A DNA stretch of 31,236 nucleotides from Selaginella moellendorffii (lineage: Eukaryota; Streptophyta; Lycopodiopsida; Selaginellales; Selaginellaceae): positions 307,555 through 338,790 of the forward strand of contig NW_003314386.1 in assembly GCF_000143415.4 (NCBI RefSeq), in the 5' to 3' direction. Both the position numbers and the translations under genes were made by a program. Shown in pieces: positions 11,601 through 21,695 of this stretch (within the stretch, counting starts at the first letter, position 1; each line of letters begins with the position of its first letter). The notes under the pieces are model-generated. The model was not told where the DNA came from. It did no database searches and saw only the letters and a program-made list of their open reading frames with translations.

Positions 11601-11702
11601 ACTAACTTCATAACATGTCGGTTAAATATTGTGTCTCTTGACGTTTGCCTGATGTGGCTCTCAACCTGGATCGCTGACATGGCGTTCTTGTGTTTTCCCA
11701 CA
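11601..11702 (-). repeat. 5' LTR of the copia element
   Basis: On the minus strand the LTR starts TGTGGGAAAACACAAGAACG at 11702. Its 3' end near 11601 has lost about ten bases relative to the copy at 21273-21363, so the primer binding site is reduced to a remnant (GTATCAAGTT on the minus strand, 11593-11602). The flank beyond 11702 (TTTTGGACGG) is also found beside the copy B LTR. Confidence 0.7.
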
Positions 11703-12382
11703 TTTTGGACGGCAGCGTCTACAATGTCTTTAGCTGCGCTTCTAATCCTGGCTTTATAATTCTTTAGGTAATACTCTTTGGATTCAATCCTAGAATGAGG
11801 TGCCAGCCACTAGTGCATCCATCTAAACAATGAAGGTGGTTTTCATTTGGGGCAGTGTGTGCATAAGAGCTGCCTCCCTTCTTGGAGACGCACACAATGA
11901 CGATTTAAATTGCAAGAATTATAACACATATCTCATGGTAGGAGTTTGGAAGTGACTTATGCACATTATAACTACACACGCCCACTCAAATCTGGACTCT
12001 AAACTTGATCTTGGTAAACTTGGTTGCTCAAAAAAAGAAAAAAACGTGCCTAAAAGAATAATCCATGGAGTTGATAGTGCTCATGGCTCACATGGCACAT
12101 CCATCTCCACAATCTATGGTGCGAGTTCCAGTCTGGCCCATGACTCTGATCTTCTTCTTGCCTCCGGGAAATACACAGCTTAAGCTATGCTGTGCAACAC
12201 CAGCTATGAGTTGAAATTATAACGGACCTTTGTTGCTAAGTCCTAAAGCCATTATAGAAGTTAAGAATTTCTGGCTTCCCCAGCTCAACGTTTCCTGAAG
12301 GCTTGGTGCAAGGTAACGAGCTAAAAAGTATACGTAAACAGTTTCCTTTATCTATGCTTAAATTTTTTTACAAATAATGTTC
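11703..12382. other. Non-coding spacer between the copia 5' LTR and DCL copy 1
   Basis: No gene is seen. Several pieces match 21364-21695, for example ACTCAAATCTGGACTC and AACGTTTCCTGAAGGCTTGG, so this is the duplicated downstream region of DCL. Copy 1 has about 340 extra bases here relative to the other copy. The 74-codon frame at 11959-12183 has no recognisable motif. Confidence 0.5.
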
Positions 12383-12930
12383 TCAAGTGAGTGAATAGTA
12401 ATGAGGCCTACCTTGTTGTCCACGTGAATTCTTGAAGAAATAGACAAGATCTCTAGCTCATTCGAGGGAGATATCCTCTTTGGCTTGTGCATGCCCCATC
12501 ATGCACTTTCGTATGAGAAATCAATCTCACTTTGATCTTGTCAAACTATGAAGAAACACCGGCTGCCAAACTCGGGTTGAACATCCACCTGGTATGAAAC
12601 GAAAAAGAATGCAAAAACTTGGGAGAAAAATAGAGCATATGCTTTCAAAGCTTGATGTAAGTAATACCACATCCAACCTTGATTTCACACTCCCGATGGT
12701 ATTGTGTCGCTTCCTCTAGCAAGATGAGTTTGTCTTCATTTCCTAGACTCTCACCAATGTTGTATCTTAGACACATTGAGAAAAACAAGAGTTTTAGAAC
12801 GAAACTATTCTTTTTTCCGCTGACCTCAAGTGTAGGATGTGTTAAATCGTGAACACCAAATGCTCAAACATGTCAAACTCAATGTCCTCTTTGCTCTTGT
12901 CTTCGTCTGGATCTGGCAGCTGGAAAGACA
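12383..12930 (-). pseudogene. DCL (DUF3223) pseudogene lacking exon 1
   Basis: This copy matches exons 2-4 of the intact DCL gene at 21696-22703: exon 2 is 12825-12919, exon 3 12651-12765 and exon 4 12383-12588. Exon 2 and exon 3 have exactly the same lengths as in the intact gene. Three defects are visible. Exon 1, with start codon and transit peptide, is absent because similarity stops in intron 1. The donor after exon 3 reads CT instead of GT (AAG/CTTTGA against AAG/GTTTGC). Exon 4 has a 1-bp deletion near 12510 (CTTTCGTATGAG against CTTTCGATACGAG on the plus strand). It is not expected to make protein. Confidence 0.85.
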
Positions 12931-13019
12931 AAAATCCATTTACCTCCCTGGCAATAGCCACAAGCCATTCCCTTTTAGGGGTAGGATAGGTGTAGTGCAC
13001 TGTAGGATAAATTTTAGGT

Positions 13020-16000
13020 ACATGCAAAGGAATTTTTTATTTTAAAATAAAGTAGATTTATCAATAGTAGCATCTAAATTGATGTGGCTGATTATATCCA
13101 AGAAACAAGGTGGGTTATCTTTCAGGCATCATTATGCACCTTTTAAATTAGAAATTCAAAATGATCTTTGTGAAGTGATCCTAAGAGAATGGCTTTGAAA
13201 ATGGAAAAGTTGTAAATATTACATTCTCTCAAGAAAGTAAGTGGGTAGTAAATGGCAATAGGGTTTTGATTAGAGATTTTAATGTGGCATATGTTCAAGT
13301 TGAGTTAAATCAATAACAAAGCTTCATTGATAATGTAATTGAAGTGACACAAGTTTGCTTTATTCATGTTTTTGTTCACATTATATAACATTCACACTTG
13401 TTATTTTTACATTAGCAGGTTGCTGATTGTATTTGGAATCTAATACATGGAGTGGAACAAGAATTTCAAAGGTGGGGTAAAATTAGATATCTTAAAGAAT
13501 TTGATCTCATCTCACTTGAAGATTGAGGGATATAAACTTGCTATAAAAACCACTTTTTTAGTTGGTAGTGACTTAAGTTCCTCCTTGGTTTCATCAGCCT
13601 CTATGAACTAATAACTCATGGATAAAACAATGGAGAAAGTTGCTAAGACTTGCAAAGAGTTAAGCTACAAATTTATTCTTTAGCCAAATTGTTAATTTCA
13701 GCAATTTAGAGAGCATAAAAATTCATTGCACAATGTGCAACTATATGGTTTAACTCTTTCTATAATGGGGTAAATACTTTATCATTGTGTTCATTTCAAA
13801 TTTAATTCATTCTTTAGGCTCTTATACTCACAACATAAAGCAACATTTTGTCTTCAAATGTTATGTCAAAACAATCATGCAAAGCACTATAGATCGCAAA
13901 GCAAAGTGAAAAATTAATAATCTGGATGTTGATGGCCGCCCCTGCAAGTTTCTTGTTACTGATCCACAACAGCCAAGTATCACTAAATTCTTTCCAACAA
14001 CAAGTAAATTTACTTCTTTGATTAGTTTTTTAAAATATAGCAATACAAAATGGAGTAGGGACATTCTCAAGTAGTAAGTGATGAGAATGTTATAAAATCA
14101 TGTTATAATTTGAATATCTTTTATTTGTGTTGAAATGGTGTCATAATTATTAGGGATATCATTTTCCAACATATATGTATCACAAAAAGCCATTTTTATA
14201 AGATAAACCAGGATTGGTTCGCTAAGTTGGAAACTCGACAAATTATGATTTATCTTGGAATAAAAGTTAATATTGAAAGTACTTTTCGTCATAAATCATG
14301 CCTTTGAGTTGATTATGAAGGTTTTTCAAATCTAATATGCCTGAAGTGTGCTTTAGTTCCTATGGAAAATGGCTTTAGAATGCAAGTTGCTCACTAAATC
14401 AAGTTAAATGATAGAGGTGGTGTTGCTAGAGGTTCAAGAGTGGTTGCATATGCTAATTATCGACTGTATACTTTATCATCAAAAAAGCTTTTTGCTAATG
14501 CACGATCAAAGCATCAATTTATAGATAGCTTGAGACTCAAGTTATGAAGCAACACCAGAGAATAACTGTCTTGTCAATGAAAGTTCAAGGTCTTAGTGAG
14601 CATTGTTTAGAGGATTTAACTCGCATGGATACTAGAAAATTTTGCAAGGACATTTGTGATGCAACAAGGCATGGCAAATTTGAAAGGAAGACAGGGTTTT
14701 AGAATTTTCTCATGGATATATCTAGAAACTTGTCTTGGGTAACAAGTGGACAATGATAGAATACAAGCTCGAAGTAGATTTTTGAGGCTAATTGAATCCA
14801 TAAAAGAGCACGAATGTATGATTTTATATCCTTAAACTTTGTTGGGCCAAGTACTTTTATGACTAGATGAGATATGAGAATGATGCTTCACTACAATGTT
14901 GGAGTGTAGGTATTTTTCTATAGTTTTTTGAAATTTTTATACACAAACTAAGCATTGAGTTTATAATTTTACATATTAGAAATTTTTTGTTAAAGTAAGG
15001 GTAAGAGAGGAAGGATACAATAACATTACAGTAGTTTTTGACAATTTCCAACAAGTTCATTATGGTTGTGTGCCTATGATGAACCCGCTATGCTACAATC
15101 TGCTAAAGTTAGTTTTTGTTATCCAACTTACTTGCAATAGGTATTTAGAAATCTTAGTTGTGATTATAATAACTTTAATTTTACGGGTTTGATAACATGG
15201 ATATTTAGCATCAATGGGAGTGAGTACACGATGCTTGGGACAAAAGTTTGCGGCAAGTTCTCGGCCCGATAATTGGCCATGCATCTGATAGTGATTCAAG
15301 GCATCAAAAATTAATGCTACAAGACTACACAACTAAAGATGGTGGTTGTTTTAAAATTGATTGGGATGGCTGTGTTTACAACATTACAGAAAGAGGATGG
15401 ATCTATTTATGGACTACATGATCAAGACTTTATCCACAATGGCAAAAAAACTTGTCAATCCACTAGATTCTTCAAGAAATCTTATCCTTGGGAAGTTATT
15501 AACAACACTAAATCATGTTAAAGAGGTCTTTGTTGCTCTTCCAAGACATGAACATAGCTTGAATTAAGATGATGTGGATAGGAAGGACTATCAAAATTGA
15601 GCTGCTGCATAGAGACTAGCATTTAAGAAAGTTCAAGCTTGCATATGCATGCTACGGGGTGGTGGATCCCAACCAAGTGAACTTAGTGAAGGAATTAAAG
15701 TGTACTTAAGTATTGTGGCAGATTACATTGACATTTTCTTGTCTCTAACTAGAAGGCTGTATCAAAGTTGCTACAAAAACATCTTTCTTCTTCAAGTTTG
15801 CTTTGTTTATACTTAGAGATTAATTTCAGTTCTTTTTTGTGTATAGGCTGTGATGACTTTAGATATTGCAAGACAAAGCTTAGAACAACTTCATTTCAAA
15901 TGAGATTTTTTTGGATATTCAAATTAGTTGCCACTACAATGTTCTTCTTATCAAGTTATTCATAGATAAATATTGAAAACACCACATTCCTCTAGATGAG

Positions 16001-16640
16001 ACAGAATCAAACTGTTGTGAGTCATTTTTCAACAAGATTGATGGTATGGTGAGAAACTAGTGAACTTATGACTCATTTGATTTGTTGGATAGTGCTGGTT
16101 CTATAAACCAAATTGTTGAGATAAAGGTTACATCAATTTTAAAGTTTCCAGCTTCACATGAGAAACAAAAATCTATATGGGAATATTTAACAAAGACTTG
16201 AGAAGTAACAAGGAGGAATAGTTGCATTGAAGCTGACTGATTATATAGGTATGTCTTTGTTAAATATTTTTTAATCTTACTCTCTTTATCAAGTATAGAA
16301 ATAGATTTGAAAATTATGCAAGCTCTTCAAGCCGGCTTGCTTGAGGCAAAAGGTTTACTCTGTTTTTTAAGTATATCTCTACCAGATTCCAAGTGGAGCA
16401 AACCTTGGAAATATGAAGATTTTTTTCACAAAAAGGTAGCAAAAGCGCTAGAAGCTGTGAATGGAACAGATGATAAGGGAGATGTTCTAGAAGAGGTGGA
16501 AAGCAATATCACTTATGATGATGAAGAGCTAGCAGCATCATTGGAATTACAGCATACTTTTGATAGTATGATTGATGAAGAGGCACTGCCTCAACCACAA
16601 ATGCCACAGCAGGAAAAGTTCAAGCTGTTTGTGGATTGAT
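13020..16640 (+). mobile_element. Large decayed transposon-like ORF, unclassified
   Basis: A chain of plus-strand protein pieces in changing frames covers this AT-rich stretch. In order: DGRPCKFLVTDPQQPSITKF (about 13935-13995), GVARGSRVVAYANYRLYTL (about 14425-14480), GPIIGHASDSDSRHQKLML (about 15265-15320), YGLHDQDFIHNGKK (15405-15450), DYIDIFLSLTRRLYQ (about 15722-15767), YCKTKLRTTSFQMRFFWIF (about 15870-15925), LLDSAGSINQI (about 16085-16117), and a 110-codon intact end at 16307-16639 that is acidic (ITYDDEELAASLELQ). The order of conserved blocks and the second partial copy at 2559-3630 show it is a repeat-encoded protein of well over 700 residues. I cannot assign a superfamily: no DDE triad or RT motif is visible, and no terminal repeats were found by eye. 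It abuts glycosyltransferase exons at 16674. Confidence 0.5.
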
Positions 16641-19570
16641 GGTGGATACGATCTTAAATTTTTCTGTCCTCAGGTTGCTCTGTTGCCAAAAGCTGAAAAC
16701 TCTCTAGCCGAGGTTGTGAGGGTCGGTATTCATAGCAATGCCGTTTATGGCAAGTTGGAAGATTTCTGGACTTCTTGCGATGCACGCAATGCTGGAAACT
16801 GCAGGTATGTGTCGAGACAAAGTTTGTCAAGGCCAACGGTGTCCATTCCAGGCGGATTTTCATGGAGACATTCAAGACAATGTATGGCTTAAACAAAGAC
16901 CAACTGGAGCTTCCAACGATGTCATCTGGTGTCTGGTCTAGCAAGCATTGCTGGGCTATGTCTACCTCATCTTTTGTGGAGTTCGTCATGTTTTCCTGGT
17001 CTATTGCAGTTTGTGGCACATACTCCAACGAAATATCTTCTTAACTGGTTATCTTGTCCTAGGATGTTCGTGGACGCTCTCGATTCTCAGCTCGACGTTG
17101 AATATCACGATCATGGAAACTGTCCTCTTGCAACCACTCAACTGGAGGTATGGTACAACCTCGAATTCTTGTGGCTGTGAGTTCTAAATACTAAATATCT
17201 TAGGCTCAACACTGCTACTGCCGTTTACTTGAGGTCCTGGTGAACGTTTGGGCGTATCACAGTGCCAGGAGACTCATCTACGTGGATTCTGAGACGGGTA
17301 TAATGATGGAGCAGAACGCTCTCGAGAGCCGACGCGGGCATGAAAGTCAAGTGGTTCAGCTTTAACGTGCTCAAGGGAATGGACGAAGACATGGCCGAGA
17401 AAGTTGACGACGAGCATCCTACGTACCGGTGGCTCTGGCCACACACGGGAGAAGTGTTCTGGCAGGGAATTTTGGAGAGGGAGAGGCAGGAGAGATACAA
17501 CATGAAGTTGGAAAGGAAGCGCAGGAACAAGGAGAGGCTGGCTAGAATGTGTAGCCGTTACAAGCAGAAGTCTCTGGGCCGCTATGTGAAGTCACCACCG
17601 GAAGAGATGGAGCAAGATCAAGCTGTGAATACTGCTGCTCGGTGAACAGATTTTTGGGTGATTGTTTGAGAGCCAGGAGAGCTCTTTCGACGCAAATTGT
17701 ATACGGCAAGTAAACTTTTTAGTGTACATATTCAGTGTCATTGCTATTAATGAGATTTTCCAGCGTGATTCTTGGAAACTCTAGCTCACTGGACGTTTCC
17801 CTCCAAACGACCAAAGTTTTGTCTAGCGCTGAAGAATCCGATCAAAACACGCTTGAGTGAAGAACAGGCAAGAATATAGCTCCAGCAAAACCAGGACAGG
17901 GGGAATTGATCTATAATGGGTGCTGTGTTGCTCGCAACTCTGGAGCAGTTCACCATGAACTTGGGAAAGTTTATGTTCCTGTGCGCGACTGTGGTTCTCC
18001 TGGGGGGATTCGTGAACGATCTGAAAGTCTGTGACTTCTACTACGTCACTTTCCTGCTCGTTAGCTATGGCATCAGGAGCTTCCGGTTTCTCAACTTAGC
18101 CGAAGGCTTAAGGAAACCAAAGGTGAACAGCCGCCTGGTCCTACTCTTCATCGTCCTCTTTGTCCTCATCCCCGTCCTGGTATTCTTCGTGATGGTCGTG
18201 CTTCTCTTGCTGCTGCTTCTCAGATTCTTGTATAGTGCTCGCTCCCAGAGCTCATTCGTCATCATCTACAACATGGCCCTGGAGATCGTTCTGGCTCTCG
18301 TCAGCCTTGGAACCACGATCCTCTGGCTACCACAGCACCACAAGTATCCAAAGTCCAACGAGTTCGTCGCAATGATCAGCTTCTTCTCGATCGTCATTGC
18401 CGAGTCGAGCTTGTTCCTGTGCATCCGCGGCTGCTGGGAGATCATATCAGTGAGGTACAAGCAGGCGAAGAAGAACAGGGACCGACCGAGATTTCTCCTG
18501 GAAACTAAGTCCAAGTTCTTCGTTGCCGTGTACGAGACGACGTTGAGAGATGGAGCCATCAAGGGGCTAAGGATGAACTTGGTCGACTACGTCGCGAACG
18601 AGTTCTTGGAATCGAGAGGCAACCGGGAGCTGAGGAAGAGCTTGCTGATGCTGGATGCGGTGTGTCACTGGGAAGAAGAAGATCAGAGAAAGCGAAGTGG
18701 GAAGCTTCTCTTGGCATCCAAGCGTGAAGTTGTGGAGCGGCTGTTCGAGTGCATGAGCCACAAGTACTATCTCATCTACCGGCGAGCGGCGATTTCTCTA
18801 GTGGCCGAGATCTGCGAAGATGAAAACGCCTTCTTCGCTGTGGCACACGTCGTCCAGGCCAGTGATGGAGGCGTCTCGCTTCTGGTGAAAGCGCTGGAGC
18901 CGGATACCAACAAGTCGGTGCTGGAGCTGCTAGGAAAGCTTGCGGCATTTGGAGGGATTACCAATGCCGAGCCGGGTGTGATCGCAAACTTTGATTTTTC
19001 TCAAGGGGATATGCACAAGAAGTGGAAGGATTCTCTCAGGAATGGAGAATGGATCATCTCCATCGATGCAGGAGATGATCCTGCCAGGGTGCCAGAGATC
19101 CAGAGCTCCAAGCAGAAGATCGCAAAGAATTACTCAGAAAGAATCACGACTTGACAAGGTACCTCGCGAATGCTCTCTTTTGTTCCTCCCAGGAGCTCCA
19201 GGAGCTAGCTCTAGACGCTCTCGCGGCATTGCTAGCCTATGATCCCAGCGATGGTGATCTTCTCCCTGGCTACAAGAGCGTCATCTGTGGATTGTTCCAG
19301 CTCCTCCGTGCCTGCCAAGCTGATCCACTAGGAAGCAAAGTGGCAGTAGTGCTGGATCTTCTCTGCCGCAAGAATCGCCAGTACCTGGAAACGCTGCTCG
19401 ATGGATGTTATAGCAGTTCTCATGAGCGCGCTCTCCTTTGGTTTGGATCATCACGATGGCGAGAGGAGCAAACATACAATGTCGATTCTGTGCAGCCTCC
19501 ACGACCAGAAGCTGTTGAGCGTGGAGCAGGAGAAAGCGTGGGACATTGCAAAGATCGTGGACATGGTGAG
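15574..19570. repeat. Segmental duplication, copy 2 (pairs with 2559-6501)
   Basis: Direct, colinear counterpart of 2559-6501, offset about 13.0 kb. The offset is 13015 at the left end and 13069 at the right end, so net indels are small. To the left the transposon-like ORF continues, so the left boundary reflects truncation in copy 1. To the right the match stops inside the last codons of the membrane-protein gene, and the next matching sequence (19967 on) corresponds to 10778 on, implying a deletion of the intervening 4.3 kb from this copy. Confidence 0.9.
16674..17645 (+). pseudogene. Glycosyltransferase (At4g01210/At5g04480 type) C-terminal exons, copy 2
   Basis: Exons are 16674-16804, 16852-16998, 17063-17147 and 17204-17645, with introns of 47, 64 and 56 bp that all have GT..AG ends and join in frame. 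An acceptor CCTCAG precedes the first exon, so more upstream exons once existed, but transposon-like sequence lies there instead. Signature segments are LPKAENSLAEVV, FWTSCDARNAGNCR, SSFVEFVMFS, MFVDALDSQLDVE, QHCYCRLLEVLVNVWAYHSA and YRWLWPHTGEVFWQG, ending in a basic ERxRQERYNMKLERKRRNKE tail. This family is a set of large plant glycosyltransferases (At4g01210, At5g04480); the part here is the last quarter. A 2-bp deletion after ESRRG at about 17339 breaks the frame; otherwise the exons are open. Truncation plus frameshift make it a pseudogene. Confidence 0.85.
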
Positions 19571-19625
19571 CTTTGGAGGTCATGACTTGGTGTTTTCACA
19601 ACTTCAACTCCATAATCCTCAGTAG
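17916..19625 (+). pseudogene. Multi-pass membrane protein with ARM-like helices, copy 2 (truncated)
   Basis: The ATG at 17916 opens a 412-codon frame to a stop at 19154. Five hydrophobic segments are visible at about residues 15-35, 42-58, 74-103, 112-135 and 145-168, followed by a soluble helical region with KSKFFVAVYETTLRDGAIKG, EVVERLFECMSHKYYLIYRR and VLELLGKLAAFGGI. A 10-bp deletion near 19130 shifts the frame and causes the early stop. The lost part reads on from 19151 (TRYLANALFCSSQELQELAL), and a 20-bp deletion near 19404 shifts it again. After 19570 the sequence is foreign, giving a replaced C-terminus ending at 19625. The N-terminal 412 residues could still be made. The family is probably a plant ARM-repeat membrane protein of unknown function; no catalytic motif is seen. 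Confidence 0.65.
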
Positions 19626-19966
19626 AATTTGAGGTCACACACTTTAACATTACTGATCTTGTTCTCTCTAGATTCTTCTTTTTTTCTTTCTTAATCTTCC
19701 CAATTTAAAATGACATGCTGATAATCTAATAAAATTCACACTGATAATTTTTACTGCTACTGTGAGATTCTACTCCTCATGGCTAGTGCTCTTTTGGCAC
19801 AATGCCTGGTTTAATTATGCTTCCAATCAGGCCGATCTCGTTATGCATTCCTACCATTTTTGCCAAACAAAGCAAAAAATGTGGTAAATGGCCATGCATA
19901 CCAATATATATATATGCTTTAAGAAAAAGTCGCATAAAGATTATTTTGTGCATCAATTTTGCAAAG
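19571..19966. other. Junction DNA between the two duplicated segments
   Basis: Unique AT-rich sequence with no gene. It sits where copy 2 has lost the equivalent of 6502-10777, so it is either filler or a remnant of whatever replaced that DNA. Short open frames here have no motifs. Confidence 0.5.
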
Positions 19967-21260
19967 ATGGTAGAGAGTATCATACTAGATGCCATCAGCC
20001 ACTGGATAACCATCTAGTGCAAATATAGTAGTCAATAAAAAGAAGGTGGAAAAACCTTTGGTTGGATGCTATGCCAACAGAAAAAATTATTTGACTAGCA
20101 CCTGGAACATGGAACATCTTCTTGAGGCATTTATGTGAGCCATTAGGAAGTTTGATGACCAGCCTTCCATGCCCAACAACTGTGAGTGTTCTCATGTACA
20201 CTGCAGAATATGCATTGAAGCCTCGGAATCCATCAAAAAGGTTTCAGCTTTTGATCCCTAAAATGAGCATCATGAGAAGGGTATTCATGCATGGGTTCTT
20301 CTTAGAAACTCTCTTGAGGCAGCGTGATTTTGCCACCGTAAGAACAAGGGTCTTTGTGTTTTTTTGGTAGTGTTGGTGCCAGATTGGGAAGAAGAGTTGT
20401 TGCGCCTCCCACCTGTAAACTTGCAAGATCAACAAAGAACACAAGAACAACACTTGTAGCATACTTGCGATGCTTCCGCTATTGCAAGAAAGCCCATTTC
20501 TTTTTGTCTCCAGAGGGCTTGCTACTGATATACAGAGCCTGCTCACAAGCAGCATCCCTAGAGACCTTACTGTGTTCCCTCATCTTGCGCTCTTCTTCAA
20601 CAAAGCCGAGTAAACTGTCTCAAGCGTTTGACCTGGAATGAACAAGAGCATAGACGAGAACTGCTGTAACTCTGGGGCAACAGAGCAAAGGATGAGCGCC
20701 TTTGCTTGTTCTTCTGAGACCGGACCTCTTTGAGTTCAGCCATGAGTCCACGGGCTAGGTTGCAGATCCATGTGCATGTTCAGGAACTTCTGGATAAGCA
20801 TGACTTTGGCATTCTCAACCTTGGCTGAGAAGACAGCGAGTACTTCCCAGTTTGCATGTGCATTTCTTTGCGAAATCGAGCAAGTGCACGTATTTGTCAC
20901 AGATAGCGCCTTGCAATTGTGACTCTCCCATGCGGGTCGAAGCGCGAGGTCCACAGGTTTAAGCTCTGTTCCCCAGCAATCGAACTCTCATACGCCATAT
21001 TGCGAAACTTGTTCCCATAAATTTATTAAGCATCTTTTCCCAACCATCCCAGGTTCCAGAATAAGATCCTGGATTTGCAGGAGGTGGGGGAGGAGGAGGA
21101 GGAGAGCCATTGTTTAGAGACTAGAGACAAATCATTGCATTTGTTCCCTCCTCTTGTGCTCCTGGATTTGGCGTTCCACTCTCACAAGTATTGCGAGCGC
21201 TCACGTCCTCTCTTCTTCATCGGTCGGTATTCTCTTGCACCAGTCCATTGGATTATAGTC

Positions 21261-21272
21261 AACCTGATACCA
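21261..21272 (-). other. Primer binding site of the copia element
   Basis: The minus strand reads TGGTATCAGGTT immediately after the LTR end CTGAGAA. TGGTATCAG is the usual start of the plant copia site that pairs with the 3' end of initiator methionine tRNA. It fixes the inner LTR boundary at 21273. Confidence 0.75.
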
Positions 21273-21363
21273 TTCTCAGTTAACTTCATAAATACCTCGC
21301 TATGTGTCTGTTAACGTTTGGCTGAGGTGGATCGCTGATGTGGTGTTCTTGTGTTTTCCCACA
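21273..21363 (-). repeat. 5' LTR of the copia remnant (91 bp)
   Basis: On the minus strand it starts TGTGGGAAAACACAAGAACA at 21363 and ends before the primer binding site. It matches the LTRs at 9031-9133 and 11601-11702. The flanking TTTTGG sequence equals that beside 11702, so both LTRs descend from one insertion. Confidence 0.75.
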
Positions 21364-21695
21364 TTTTGGCGGGCCGTGCCTACGATGTCTTAAGCTGCGC
21401 TTCTAATCCTAGTTTTACAATTCTTTATCAACTCTATAAATTGCAAGAATTATAATATCATATCTGTAGGTTCATGCACATTAGAACTACAACCCACTCA
21501 AATCTGGACTCGAAACTTGATCTTGGTAAACTTGTTATAACGGACCTTTGTTGCTAAAGCCATTATAGAAGTTTAGAATTTTCCCCAGCTCAACGTTTCC
21601 TGAAGGCTTGGCGCAAGGTAACGAAATTGAAGATGAGGTAAAAAGTATACGTAAACAGTTTTCTTTATCTATGCTTAAAAAATTTTACAATGTTC
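21364..21695. other. Non-coding spacer 3' of DCL
   Basis: Sequence between the copia LTR and the DCL stop codon. It matches parts of 11703-12382 and holds no ORF with a recognisable motif. It probably includes the DCL 3' UTR. Confidence 0.5.

Larger units (their letters stand above)
9031..11702 (-). mobile_element. Ty1/copia LTR retrotransposon, internally deleted, decayed
   Basis: The element runs right to left and is 2.67 kb, about half the usual copia size. From the 5' end on the minus strand: 5' LTR (11601-11702); gag near 11590-11200 (SKLRGLMAKLKEAGSPVS, LGRRVQDEEHNKASRDALHE); a zinc-knuckle region near 11230 that has lost cysteines; protease with MDSGASMHIT near 11096; GAG-pre-integrase debris near 10760-10570; a fragment of the integrase core near 10450 (DGGGEF); reverse transcriptase start KWLFKHKYKADGTV near 10310; RNase H with SWCSKRQSLKAMSRTKAEYV near 9420 and LWCDNMSAIALSK near 9290; polypurine tract; 3' LTR. 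Most of integrase and reverse transcriptase is deleted and frames are broken, so it cannot be autonomous. The bases flanking both ends are T-rich (TTTT on each side), giving only an ambiguous target-site duplication. Confidence 0.85.
10778..12930. repeat. Segmental duplication, part two, copy 1 (pairs with 19967-22245)
   Basis: From GATGGTAGAGAGTATCATAC at 10778 to GGAAAGACAAA near 12930 this aligns in direct orientation with 19967-22245. It spans the 5' half of the copia element, the non-coding flank and DCL exons 2-4. Because the same LTR and the same flank occur in both copies, the retroelement was inserted before the duplication. Similarity ends inside DCL intron 1. Confidence 0.85.
19967..21363 (-). 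mobile_element. Ty1/copia remnant: 5' half only
   Basis: Duplicate of the 5' half of the element at 9031-11702. Reading the minus strand from 21363: 5' LTR, intact primer binding site, gag debris (about 20740-20480), the zinc-knuckle region near 20310, then post-protease sequence VVGHGRLVIKLPNGSHKCLK and FHVPGASQIIFSVGIASNQ (about 20185-20080). Integrase, reverse transcriptase, RNase H and the 3' LTR are all missing because the copy ends at 19967. The protease DSGAS motif seen in copy 1 is also broken here. About 21060-21260 contains a purine-rich stretch and gag leader sequence absent from copy 1. Non-functional. Confidence 0.8.
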
